Below, in pieces: positions 1 through 7,922 of a stretch of 64,000 nt of DNA. Position 1 is the stretch's first letter; every line of letters begins with the position of its first letter. The notes beneath the pieces are model-generated. The model was given only the letters and a program-made list of their open reading frames with translations. It searched no databases and was not told the DNA's origin. Source of the DNA: an uncultured Collinsella sp. (lineage in GTDB: Bacteria; Actinomycetota; Coriobacteriia; Coriobacteriales; Coriobacteriaceae); the NCBI GenBank assembly GCA_900546115.1, contig URBQ01000004.1, forward strand, positions 1 through 64,000. The letters are read 5' to 3'. The translations under genes were made by a program, and so were the position numbers.

Positions 1-38
1 GTCCGTTTCCCTAGGTGGGGAAACGGACCTCTTTTTGT
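1..38 (+). terminator. Intrinsic terminator of an upstream gene
   Basis: An 11 bp perfect stem (positions 1-11 with 18-28) with a 6 nt loop is followed by CTCTTTTT. The T run lies on the right, so it stops plus-strand transcription entering from outside the window. It may begin before base 1. Confidence 0.75.
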
Positions 39-79
39 CTCTGGGCTTGTGGATTGGCGAAGACAATAACCGCTGGCAG

Positions 80-1069
80 CTATTTTGAGTTCTTGATGCG
101 ACGTGTGGCTGTGGCGGTTATTCCGAGGCCTGCGGCGGCGATTCCTGCGAGTGTGATTGCGCTCGGCGCTGCGTCGCCCGTGTTCGCGAGCTTGCCGGCG
201 GTCGTATCTGCTTGCTTGGTGGAGCTCGATGGAGCGTATTTGCCGGTCGCGGACGAGCTGGCGGGCTGTGCCGTTTCGGCCGGCTGCGCTGAGCTGGAGG
301 GTTTTGTCGTCTCGGCGGGTTTCGTTATCTCGGGCGAGGTGGCCTTGTCTGCCGCGGCCTTTGCCTCTTCGTATGCCTTGCAGGCGTCGTCATAGGCCGC
401 TTGCGCCTTTTCCAAATCGCTAAGGAGCGCATTTCGCTTGGCTATGTCCTCGTCGATGTGGGCTTTAGCTTCCTTTGCCTCACTTTCGAAATACTGAACC
501 TGTTTTTCCTGGCTTTCGAGCCGGCGTTGGTAGCGGTGAAGATCATCTTCACAAGATTCTTCTCGCCTTTCTGCCGCCATGATCTCACTGCGCAACTGCT
601 TAATATGCTCCTTAACAGCTGCGCTGGGCGCCTCGTCGCCGAGCTCCTTGAGTACCTTATCTAATTCTGCCTGAAGGCCGCTTGTCCGGTTGTGGGCCTC
701 ATCGTATTTGGCTTGGGCTGCATCGACGTTCGCTTGCATGGCGGGAAGGGGTTCCCTCCGTTTGGCGGCTTCCGTCACCACCATGTCGTGGATCTCTTGA
801 AAACTGGCAATGTCATCATCGATTTCCGCAAGTTTCTCGGGACTTGCGGCGTCTTTTGCGGCCTCGAGGTTTTTGAGCGCTTCCTGCATGGCTGCATATG
901 CTTTTTCTTTTGCGGCGGCCGCGTCTTCCGACTGCAAGGCAACTGCACCGGTGGGGGAGCTGGTTTCTGCCGCGATCGCCGTTGCGGGGGCGATTCCCGC
1001 GACAAGTGCCGCGGAAAGGGCGATGCCCACAGTTGCTCGTCTTGCTCTTCTTGCGAGAATGTCGTTCAT
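80..1069 (-). CDS. Secreted coiled-coil protein with LPXTG-like anchor
   Basis: 329 residues. An Arg-rich N-terminus and hydrophobic stretch (residues ~12-33) ending in AIA/A make a signal peptide. Residues ~50-240 are Glu/Lys/Ala-rich heptad sequence, a long coiled coil. Then come a Pro/Thr/Ser spacer with repeated PAET segments, LANTG at 294-298, a hydrophobic segment and a RRIKNSK tail. This is the layout of a sortase substrate, with Ala replacing the usual Pro of LPXTG. The ATG has GAGGTGCCGAG just upstream, and TATACT (complement of 1120-1125) is a possible -10. It stands alone and is transcribed away from the ABC exporter genes. It is probably a wall-linked surface protein; its ligand is unknown and no sortase gene lies in this window. 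Confidence 0.85.
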   Translation of the reverse strand: MNDILARRARRATVGIALSAALVAGIAPATAIAAETSSPTGAVALQSEDAAAAKEKAYAAMQEALKNLEAAKDAASPEKLAEIDDDIASFQEIHDMVVTEAAKRREPLPAMQANVDAAQAKYDEAHNRTSGLQAELDKVLKELGDEAPSAAVKEHIKQLRSEIMAAERREESCEDDLHRYQRRLESQEKQVQYFESEAKEAKAHIDEDIAKRNALLSDLEKAQAAYDDACKAYEEAKAAADKATSPEITKPAETTKPSSSAQPAETAQPASSSATGKYAPSSSTKQADTTAGKLANTGDAAPSAITLAGIAAAGLGITATATRRIKNSK

Positions 1070-1210
1070 CTCGGCACCTCATTTCAAGGGTCGGCGACTA
1101 ACTTGGTAGCACTAATGTAAGTATATCAGGCGGTTTGCCCGCCACTGGCTGGGTGTGCGCGTGCCTCTCCGCTTCTTTGGAAACCGAACCCCATTAGAAG
1201 TGGCGAGTTG

Positions 1211-1239
1211 TTTACGCTTCTTTTGGGCGACAGTACTAT
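1211..1239 (+). promoter_or_regulatory. Sigma-70-type promoter for the ABC exporter operon
   Basis: TTTACG (1211-1216), 17 bp spacer, TACTAT (1234-1239). Transcription would begin near 1246, too close to the TTG at 1251 but well placed for the ATG at 1284, so it supports the later start. Confidence 0.6.
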
Positions 1240-1283
1240 CATGATTCGAATTGAGTGTGAATGATGATAGGGAGCGCCTATAC

Positions 1284-3128
1284 ATGATTGAGCTGCTCAG
1301 GCGTTTTGGCGGTAAGTTTCGCCGCTATATGGTGATTGGTCCTGCGTGCAAGCTGATCGAAGTGATCTTTGACCTGCTGACGCCGCTGGTGATTGCCCAG
1401 ATGATTGATAAGGGTATCGGCGCACACGACGTGAACGCCGTCGTCCACTACGGTATGGTGCTTGGCGCCATGGCTGTGATCGGCATCTCGTTTACGCTCG
1501 TCTGCCAAAAGATGGCGGCGCTCACCTCGCAGGGCATGGGCACCGACATCCGCGGCGCGCTCTACGGGCACATCAACAAGCTGAGTTACGCCGAGCTTGA
1601 TCGCTTTGGCACGCCGTCGCTCATTACCCGCATCACCAACGACGTCAACCAGGTGCAGCTCGCCGTGGCGCTGGGCGTGCGTATGCTCATCCGCTGGCCT
1701 TTCCTGGCGGTGGGCTCCATGGTCGCGGCCCTTGCCATCGACCTTAAGCTCGGCATGATCTTTTTGATTTGCACGCCCGCCATCGGCCTGGTGTTTTGGT
1801 TTGTCATGGCGCGCTGCATCCCGTACTACAAGCAGCTGCAGGCAAAGCTCGACCGCATCGCGCTCATTTGCCGTGAGGGTCTTTCGGGCGCCCGCGTGGT
1901 CCGGGCGTTTGTGCGCGAGGGTCACGAGCGTGAGCGTTTTGCCCAGGCGGCCGATGACCAGGCAGGTGTCGCAATCGCGGTGGGCAAGCTCTCGTCGATT
2001 CTCAACCCCGTCACGTTTTTGGTGATGAACCTGGGCGTGTGCGCCATCCTGTGGGTGGGCGGCATCCAGGTCAACGTGGGCGAGCTCACGCAGGGCCAGG
2101 TCATGGCGTTCGTCAACTACATGACGCAGACCCTCACCTCCATCGTGTATGTCGCCAACCTGGTCGTGGTCTTTACCAAGTCGAGCGCCAGCGCGTCGCG
2201 CATCAACGAGGTGCTCAATTGCGTGCCGAGCATCACTGACGAGGACAACGAGCCGGTCGCGCTGCCCGAGCCGGGCAATGTCGCTCCCGTTCCTGCGTTG
2301 AGCTTTGACCATGCGTGCTTTTCGTTTGGCGTGGGCGCGGCAAATGCCGTGAGCGATGTGACGCTGAAGCTGCCGCTGGGCAAAACGCTCGGCATTATCG
2401 GCGGCACGGGCAGCGGCAAGTCTACGCTCGTCTCGCTTATCCCGCGCCTGTACGATGCGGGCACCGGCAGCGTGAGCGTGATGGGTGCCGACGTGCGCAC
2501 TTGGCCGCTCGACCAGTTGCGCCATGTGGTCGCGACCGTCCCGCAGCGCGCGTCGCTGGTGAGCGGCACCATCCGCAGCAACCTGACCTGGCGCGACGAG
2601 GCGGCGACCGACGAGGAGCTCTGGGCGGCGCTCGATATGGCGCAGGCCAGCGAGTTCGTGCGCAACAAGCCGCAGGGGCTCGACGCCCCGGTCGAGGCGG
2701 GCGGCAAGAACTTTAGCGGTGGCCAGCGCCAGCGCCTGACCATTGCGCGCGCTCTGGTGGGCTCGCCGCAAATCCTGATTATGGATGACTCCGCCTCGGC
2801 GCTCGACTTTAAGACCGATGCGGCGCTTCGCCATGCCATTCGCGAACGAAGCATGCGCGGTGCCGCCGAGGGTGGGCTGCCGCTGACCACGGTGATTGTG
2901 AGCCAGCGCGTCTCGACCGTGCGCGACGCCGACATGATCTGCGTGCTCGATCACGGCTCGGTCGCGGGCCTGGGCACGCACGATGAGCTGTATACGACCT
3001 GCCAACTATACCGCGAGATTTGCCAGTCGCAGCTTCGCCGCGAAGAGCTCGAGGGCCAGCAGGGGAGCGCGTCGCCCGCGTCTGCCCCGGCTGCCCCGGC
3101 ATCCACTTGCGCAAAGGAGGGCTGCTAA
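1284..3128 (+). CDS. ABC exporter half-transporter, degenerate-site subunit
   Basis: 614 residues: an N-terminal exporter-type membrane domain (about six helices, residues ~20-310) and a C-terminal ATPase. Walker A is GGTGSGKST and the signature is FSGGQRQR. The Walker B region reads MDDSASALD (Asp where the catalytic Glu should be) and the H-loop reads SQRVST (Gln for His). This is the pattern of the non-catalytic half of heterodimeric exporters such as BmrC/D and TM287/288. An in-frame TTG at 1251 would add 11 residues, but ATG 1284 has AGGGAG nine bases upstream and fits the promoter. The next gene begins directly after this stop codon, so the two are coupled. The substrate (drug, lipid or peptide) cannot be told. 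Confidence 0.9.
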   Translation: MIELLRRFGGKFRRYMVIGPACKLIEVIFDLLTPLVIAQMIDKGIGAHDVNAVVHYGMVLGAMAVIGISFTLVCQKMAALTSQGMGTDIRGALYGHINKLSYAELDRFGTPSLITRITNDVNQVQLAVALGVRMLIRWPFLAVGSMVAALAIDLKLGMIFLICTPAIGLVFWFVMARCIPYYKQLQAKLDRIALICREGLSGARVVRAFVREGHERERFAQAADDQAGVAIAVGKLSSILNPVTFLVMNLGVCAILWVGGIQVNVGELTQGQVMAFVNYMTQTLTSIVYVANLVVVFTKSSASASRINEVLNCVPSITDEDNEPVALPEPGNVAPVPALSFDHACFSFGVGAANAVSDVTLKLPLGKTLGIIGGTGSGKSTLVSLIPRLYDAGTGSVSVMGADVRTWPLDQLRHVVATVPQRASLVSGTIRSNLTWRDEAATDEELWAALDMAQASEFVRNKPQGLDAPVEAGGKNFSGGQRQRLTIARALVGSPQILIMDDSASALDFKTDAALRHAIRERSMRGAAEGGLPLTTVIVSQRVSTVRDADMICVLDHGSVAGLGTHDELYTTCQLYREICQSQLRREELEGQQGSASPASAPAAPASTCAKEGC

Positions 3129-4988
3129 ATGAATCCGTATACTTCTTCCGGTTCGGTCGCCACGATGACGGCCAACGTGTCCGGCAACGATAACCTCAAC
3201 GACTTGGGTGACGGTCCACGCCAGCCCGGCGACCCCGAGCGCTATCCCGTGGGAGCGGTGACTCGCCGCCTGCTGGGTTATGTTCGCCCACACCGCATTT
3301 CGTTTGCGGCGTCGTTTGTGAGCGCTGCCATCTCGGTGATCTTACAACTCTATACGCCCATCCTCATCGGCGAGGGCATCGACCTCATCGTTGCCGCCGG
3401 GCAGGTGGACTTTGACGCGCTGCTGCCGCTCGTTACCAAGCTTGCGATTGTCGTGGTGGGCGCGGCGGCCTTCCAGTGGCTGCAGGGCTACTGCGTCAAC
3501 CGCCTGTCCTACGAGACAGTGCGCGACATGCGCGTGGAGGCGAGCGACAAGCTCGGCCGCATGCCGCTCAGCTTTATCGACAGCCATGCCCATGGTGACC
3601 TTATGAGCCGCGTAGTCAACGATGTCGACCAGGTGGGCGATGGTCTGCTGCAGGGCTTTACGCAGCTCTTTACCGGCGTTATCACCATTGTGGGCACGCT
3701 CGCGTTTATGCTCTCCATCAACCTGACCATGACGCTCGTGGTGGTGCTCGTCACGCCGCTTTCCATCTTTGCGGCCGGCGCCATCGCCAAGCTTTCCAAC
3801 AAGAGCTTTACGGCCCAGCAACGTATTCAAGGCCAGCTCGGCGGCCATATCGAGGAGTATGTGGGCGAGCAAAAGCTCGTGGACGCGTTTGCCTACGGCC
3901 CGAGCGCTCAGCAGCGCTTCGATGCCCTCAACGCCGAGCTGTATACGGCAGGTGAGCGCGCGCAGTTTATGGGCTCGCTTTCTAACCCCGGCACGCGCTT
4001 TATCAATAACATCATCTACGCTGTGGTCGCCGTGATCGGCTGCGCGGGCGTGATCACGGGCGTGCCGGCGGCGCTCACGGTGGGCGGCGTGCAGATCTTC
4101 CTGTCCTACGCCAACCAGTACACCAAGCCGTTCAACGAGGTCACGAACGTCATCACGCAGATCCAGACCGCGTACGCCTCGGCGCGCCGCATGTTCGCGT
4201 TGCTTGATGCGCGCGAGCAGGAGCCCGACGCGGCGGATGCCGTGGAGCTTGTCGCCCCGCAGGGCGAGGTGACCTTTGAACACGTGGACTTTAGCTATGT
4301 GCCCGACCGCAAGCTGCTGCAGGATATCTGCATCGAGGCCAAACCCGGTACGCGCTTTGCCCTCGTCGGTCCCACGGGCTGTGGCAAGACGACGCTCATC
4401 AATCTGCTGCTGCGCTTTTACGATATCGATGCTGGGCGCATCGCGGTCGATGGTCGCTCCTCGCGTGACTACACGCGCGCGAGCCTGCGCCGCGCCTTTG
4501 GCATGGTGCTGCAGGATACCTGGCTGTTCGAGGGCACGGTGGCGGACAACATCGCTTACGGTTGCCCGGATGCCACCCGCGAGCAGGTTATCGAGGCTGC
4601 CAAGCGCGCGCATGCGCACAAGTTTATCGTGCAGCTGCCCGACGGCTACGATGCGGTGATCGGCGAGGACGGCGGCACGTTTAGCCAAGGTCAAAAACAG
4701 CTGCTGTGCATCGCGCGCGTCATGCTCACCGACCCGGCTATCTTGCTGCTGGACGAGGCGACTTCGAGTATCGATACCCGCACCGAGCTGCAGGTTCAAG
4801 CGGCATTCGACGAGCTCATGGCAGGTCGCACAAGCTTTGTCGTGGCGCACCGCCTGAGCACCATCCGCAACGCCGACTGCATTCTGGTGATGCGCGACGG
4901 CGAGATTATCGAGCGCGGCACGCACGACGAGTTGCTAGCGGCAGGCGGCTTCTACGCCGAACTCTACCGCAGCCAATTCGCCCAGTGA
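3129..4988 (+). CDS. ABC exporter half-transporter, catalytic subunit
   Basis: 619 residues: a ~45-residue hydrophilic leader, six-helix membrane domain, then an ATPase with Walker A GPTGCGKTT, signature FSQGQKQ, Walker B LLLDEATSSID and H-loop AHRLST. The catalytic Glu and switch His are both present, unlike in the partner encoded just before. The signature has Gln in place of the first Gly (SQGQ), typical of this half of heterodimers. AAAGGAGGGCTGCTAA precedes the ATG and contains the stop of the preceding gene, so translation is coupled. The two subunits should form one exporter with one working ATP site. A second pair of the same design lies at 36.1-39.8 kb. Confidence 0.9.
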   Translation: MNPYTSSGSVATMTANVSGNDNLNDLGDGPRQPGDPERYPVGAVTRRLLGYVRPHRISFAASFVSAAISVILQLYTPILIGEGIDLIVAAGQVDFDALLPLVTKLAIVVVGAAAFQWLQGYCVNRLSYETVRDMRVEASDKLGRMPLSFIDSHAHGDLMSRVVNDVDQVGDGLLQGFTQLFTGVITIVGTLAFMLSINLTMTLVVVLVTPLSIFAAGAIAKLSNKSFTAQQRIQGQLGGHIEEYVGEQKLVDAFAYGPSAQQRFDALNAELYTAGERAQFMGSLSNPGTRFINNIIYAVVAVIGCAGVITGVPAALTVGGVQIFLSYANQYTKPFNEVTNVITQIQTAYASARRMFALLDAREQEPDAADAVELVAPQGEVTFEHVDFSYVPDRKLLQDICIEAKPGTRFALVGPTGCGKTTLINLLLRFYDIDAGRIAVDGRSSRDYTRASLRRAFGMVLQDTWLFEGTVADNIAYGCPDATREQVIEAAKRAHAHKFIVQLPDGYDAVIGEDGGTFSQGQKQLLCIARVMLTDPAILLLDEATSSIDTRTELQVQAAFDELMAGRTSFVVAHRLSTIRNADCILVMRDGEIIERGTHDELLAAGGFYAELYRSQFAQ

Positions 4989-5028
4989 GCAAGCCCGTGG
5001 GGCAAATTAATCAATCGACAGACGGTGG

Positions 5029-5056
5029 TTTACATCTGTCACGTTAGTACTAAGAT
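5029..5056 (+). promoter_or_regulatory. Promoter upstream of the flavodoxin gene
   Basis: TTTACA (5029-5034), 16 bp spacer, TAAGAT (5051-5056), about 50 bp before the start codon. Confidence 0.5.
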
Positions 5057-5115
5057 ATTCATCTAATAAATTGCATTAATGGCTCGAGTTTCGGGGGAAA
5101 CGAGGCAACGTGACT

Positions 5116-5667
5116 ATGACATGCTCTATGGTGGTCAACAGCAAGAGCGGTAATACCAGGATGGTTTCGGGGGCGATCAAGCGCGCCCTGCAGTCTGCGG
5201 GCGTTGAGTTTGTCCACGCCGCGGCGTTGAGCGACGATGCGGACGCAGATCAGGTTGCGCTCGAGGCGCAGGGCGCCTGCGCGGCCGACACGGTGCTCGT
5301 CGGTTTTTGGTGCGACAAGGGCGCGTGCACGCCTTCGGTCGCGGCGTTGCTCTCCGCCTTGCACGGTAAGCGCGTCTTCCTGTTTGGCACCTGCGGCTTT
5401 GGGGCCGACCAGAGCTATTATCAGCAGATTATCGATCGCGTGACCTCCAATTTGGCCAATGATGCCGAGCTTGTAGGCTGGGCGATGTGCCAGGGCAAGA
5501 TGGGTCCTGCGGTTAAGCAGCGCTACGAGGCGATGCTCGAGCAGGATCCCGGCAATGCTCGCTTTAAGATGCTGCTCGACAACTGGGTTGCCGCGAAGGA
5601 CCATCCCACCAAGGAGGATCTGGACAACATGGCGGCGGCGGCCAAGAAGGCCGTGCTGGGCGAGTAA
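5116..5667 (+). CDS. Flavodoxin-family protein
   Basis: 183 residues (185 if the GTG at 5110 is used). The N-terminus reads MVVNSKSGNTRMV, the phosphate-binding loop of flavodoxins, followed by alternating beta strands and helices. GFWCDKGACTPSV and FGTCGFGADQSYY match the later flavin-binding loops of the Flavodoxin_3 group, which includes BilS of gut bacteria. Residues past ~125 form a helical tail with a Lys-rich end. It probably carries electrons using FMN. No oxidoreductase partner is adjacent (the bilirubin reductase BilR is not here), so a bile-pigment role is not supported by context. It has its own promoter and terminator. Confidence 0.75.
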   Translation: MTCSMVVNSKSGNTRMVSGAIKRALQSAGVEFVHAAALSDDADADQVALEAQGACAADTVLVGFWCDKGACTPSVAALLSALHGKRVFLFGTCGFGADQSYYQQIIDRVTSNLANDAELVGWAMCQGKMGPAVKQRYEAMLEQDPGNARFKMLLDNWVAAKDHPTKEDLDNMAAAAKKAVLGE

Positions 5668-5713
5668 CTTCGCCGTTCGCGGTCCTTCGTGCAAAACAAT
5701 ACAAATGTGAAAG

Positions 5714-5738
5714 CCTCGAAATTCTCGGGGCTTTTTTC
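5714..5738 (+). terminator. Intrinsic terminator after the flavodoxin gene
   Basis: GCCTCGA (5714-5720) pairs with TCGGGGC (5726-5732), followed by six T. Confidence 0.8.
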
Positions 5739-5757
5739 ATGACACGAGGGCGCCCCT

Positions 5758-6078
5758 TTATTGATGGAAGGCCTAATAAGCTGATTGCTCTATGCCCGGA
5801 TGTGTGCGGAGTGGGATGGGATTTCCGGATGGGTGGGGTTTCGGAAAATGCGTCCCAGAATTTGCCTTTGGAATGGGATGCGGTTTCCCGTTGAAGAGCT
5901 CTGTGGAAACTACATCCCAGTATTCGGTCGAGAAATGGGATGCCGTTTCCGGTTGAGGGCATTGGCGGAAAGTGCGACCCGGAATTTGTAGTCGGAGTGG
6001 GATGTGGTTTCCCAACGGGGCCACAAGCGGAAACCGCATCCCATTTCGCAAGCGAATTCTGGGACACGGTTTTCAGAG
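5758..6078. repeat. Four-hairpin repeat element, copy 1
   Basis: About 320 bp made of four units of ~62 bp starting near 5811, 5873, 5935 and 5997. Each unit begins GTGGGATG or ATGGGATG then TTTCC, and ends GGAAA then TGCGTCCC or CGCATCCC, so each folds as its own hairpin. The last unit pairs GGGATGTGGTTTCC with GGAAACCGCATCCC. A shared lead of about 50 bp (TTTATTGATGGAAGGCC) precedes the units. A diverged copy in the same orientation lies at 15470-15790, and together they bracket the signal-peptidase locus. Short reading frames run through it but are by-products of the repeats. Confidence 0.85.
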
Positions 6079-6476
6079 GGTTATGGGCTGCGAGCTACAT
6101 GGGGCTGTCATAAAACTCCAGTAAAAGGGGTCGGAAATAAATGGCACTTCCAGCAATTATTTTTAATGTGGGGGGGGGTACCATTATTTTAGTTTCGCAA
6201 AAAATCGATTCCTCTATGGGGAAGTTGCGTAGGGGGTTAGTCACAGATATTGGATAAAACAGACTAATTTGGGGATAAATGACCACTTACGCCAAAATAA
6301 GTAGCATTTAGCGATAAAACATTGAAAAATGTGTAGCACATCGCTATGTTTTTATTACGAAAAGATTCCAAATTGGCTTATTTCGGACTCACTTTTCAAG
6401 CGCCTTGCGGTTCCTGTTGAAACTTGCTGACCTTTGGATGGGTCGAATAGGTCCTCAAGGGGTGTGAATTATCACT
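6079..6476. other. AT-rich leader region of the sipW locus
   Basis: About 400 bp without a gene, clearly more AT-rich than its surroundings. It holds a run of nine G (6170-6178), a promoter at 6322-6350 and a leader of ~120 nt before the first start codon. No coding potential or known riboswitch was recognised. Confidence 0.6.
6322..6350 (+). promoter_or_regulatory. Promoter with spacer palindrome upstream of sipW
   Basis: TTGAAA (6322-6327), 17 bp spacer, TATGTT (6345-6350). The spacer contains the perfect 13 bp palindrome ATGTGTAGCACAT (6329-6341), placed as a repressor or MerR-type activator site would be. Confidence 0.5.
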
Positions 6477-7034
6477 TTGACGGCGCGTAGACTCAAACGA
6501 TTTATTGCACTTTTGAGTAGCTTGGCGATTGCGCTCGTCATGGCTCTTGCCGTTGTTTCTTTTGTCCCTCGTGCATTTGGATACACGCCCTATGCAGTGC
6601 TTTCGGGTTCTATGGAGCCCGAGCTACCCGTTGGCTCCATGGTGTTTGTTCACCAAGTTGATCCAACGGATATTGCCGTGGGTGACAATGCAACCTTTTA
6701 CCGATCGGACGGTGCCGTGGTGACGCACCAGGTGTACGAGATCGACCCTGTGGCGCAGATGATCGGCACGCAGGGAATTGCGAACAAAAATGCAGACGGA
6801 AGCATCATGCACGATGCCGAGCAGACGCCTTTTTCGAGTGTTATCGGCACTGTTTCTTTTTGTGTCCCTTACCTGGGCTTCGTCAACGCATATTGCACGA
6901 CGATGCCCGGTTTGCTTGTTGTGGTGGCCGTTCTGGCGCTGCTGATCGCGGCGTCGATAGTGCTCGATCGGATGGTTCCAGACGAGCCTGCGGGCAAGCA
7001 TACCCGCGTGCATGCGAGGGAGCGGCGTTCATAG
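6477..7034 (+). CDS. sipW: SipW/ER-type signal peptidase I
   Basis: 185 residues. Residues ~8-30 form an N-terminal membrane anchor, followed by YAVLSGSMEPELPVGSMV with the nucleophile Ser45. In place of the Lys of ordinary bacterial signal peptidases it has His84 in GAVVTHQV, the mark of the SipW/ER/archaeal type. A box resembling GxAN...D follows (GIANKNADG), and a second membrane segment (~145-170) precedes a basic tail. Such enzymes cleave the special signal peptides of TasA/camelysin proteins, three of which are encoded next. The start is a TTG with AAGGGG about 14 bases upstream; an in-frame stop just above rules out a much longer protein. The symbol denotes the type. Confidence 0.85.
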   Translation: MTARRLKRFIALLSSLAIALVMALAVVSFVPRAFGYTPYAVLSGSMEPELPVGSMVFVHQVDPTDIAVGDNATFYRSDGAVVTHQVYEIDPVAQMIGTQGIANKNADGSIMHDAEQTPFSSVIGTVSFCVPYLGFVNAYCTTMPGLLVVVAVLALLIAASIVLDRMVPDEPAGKHTRVHARERRS

Positions 7035-7104
7035 CGGCAGGGAAAAGCGTCGGCGGCGGTAGGGGCCGTTGCCGGGGAAAACGATTCTCGAAAGGAAGAG
7101 AACG

Positions 7105-7830
7105 ATGGAAAACAAGAAGAAAAAGCGCTACGGCATCATTGCCGCCCTGTTGCTGTTGGTGCTGGCCGCCGGCGTGGGTACCTATGCATGGCTGACGGCT
7201 ACTGCCGACCTGCACAACGTGTTTACGATTGGAAAAATCGAGGCTCCCGATAAGAAGCCTGATCCGGAAAACCCCGAGCAGCCTGGCACGGAGGCTGGTG
7301 GCGGTGCCTATCTGTTCGAGACCAAGTGGGACCCCAGCGCGGAGCACAAGATGATTCCGGGCTCTCCGATGGGCAAGAACCCGAACGTTGGTATTAAAAA
7401 CGGTTCCGATGACGCTTTTGTGTTCATCTATGTAAAGAACGCCGTGGTCAAGAATAGTGCAGGTCTTGCGAGCACTCCTTACTTTACGCTCAACGCGAAC
7501 TGGAAGCCGGTTTCTGCTGAACAGGTGACGACGAACGGCACCGAGGGACAGTACGTAAGCGGTCTGTTCATGTACGCCAAGGGTGCCGAGAACGGTCCCG
7601 TCGCCTTGGGTGCCAAGGAAGCAGCTAAGGATGTCTACACTGGCGAGCTCTTTAGCCAGGTGATGATCCCCGGTGCAATGAAGAGCGATGACGTTGTCTC
7701 GGGTGATGGCGTTAAGCCTGAGATTACTGTCTCCGCCTTTATTTTCGGTGCTGATCAGGCTGATGGCGCCACCAACGCAGCGGACAACGCCGTTGCTCAG
7801 GCCAAGGCCTGGGCTCAGACCAAGCAGTAA
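7105..7830 (+). CDS. TasA/camelysin-like secreted subunit A
   Basis: 241 residues. The N-terminus MENKKKKRYG plus a hydrophobic run and GTYAWLTATADLHNVFTIG is the typical signal peptide and first strand of TasA/CalY-like proteins, which are cut by SipW-type peptidases just before the 'AxLT' box. A Pro-rich hinge (residues ~48-65) precedes a beta-rich body of about 170 residues with Lys-rich strands. GGAAGAGAACG precedes the ATG. It directly follows the peptidase gene and is followed by a very strong terminator, so it is probably the most abundant product of the cluster and perhaps the main fibre or matrix subunit. No pilin sortase motif is present. Confidence 0.75.
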   Translation: MENKKKKRYGIIAALLLLVLAAGVGTYAWLTATADLHNVFTIGKIEAPDKKPDPENPEQPGTEAGGGAYLFETKWDPSAEHKMIPGSPMGKNPNVGIKNGSDDAFVFIYVKNAVVKNSAGLASTPYFTLNANWKPVSAEQVTTNGTEGQYVSGLFMYAKGAENGPVALGAKEAAKDVYTGELFSQVMIPGAMKSDDVVSGDGVKPEITVSAFIFGADQADGATNAADNAVAQAKAWAQTKQ

Positions 7831-7842
7831 CCCCACCCCCCC

Positions 7843-7902
7843 ACCGAGATCCCGGCCCGCTCCCCATCCCCATTTTCGGGCCGGGATCTCGGTCCCCTTT
7901 TT
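7843..7902 (+). terminator. Strong terminator/attenuator inside the cluster
   Basis: A perfect 17 bp stem (7843-7859 with 7877-7893) is followed by CCCC and TTTTT. It lies between subunit A and subunit B, only 20-30 bp before the next start codon, with no obvious new promoter. Partial read-through would make subunit A in excess. Confidence 0.85.
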
Positions 7903-7922
7903 ATCGACGATTGGCGAACGTA

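Noticed and set aside
5811..6042. CRISPR array
   Set aside because: Units are internally palindromic, the 'spacers' are not unique and equal in length, and no cas genes are present.
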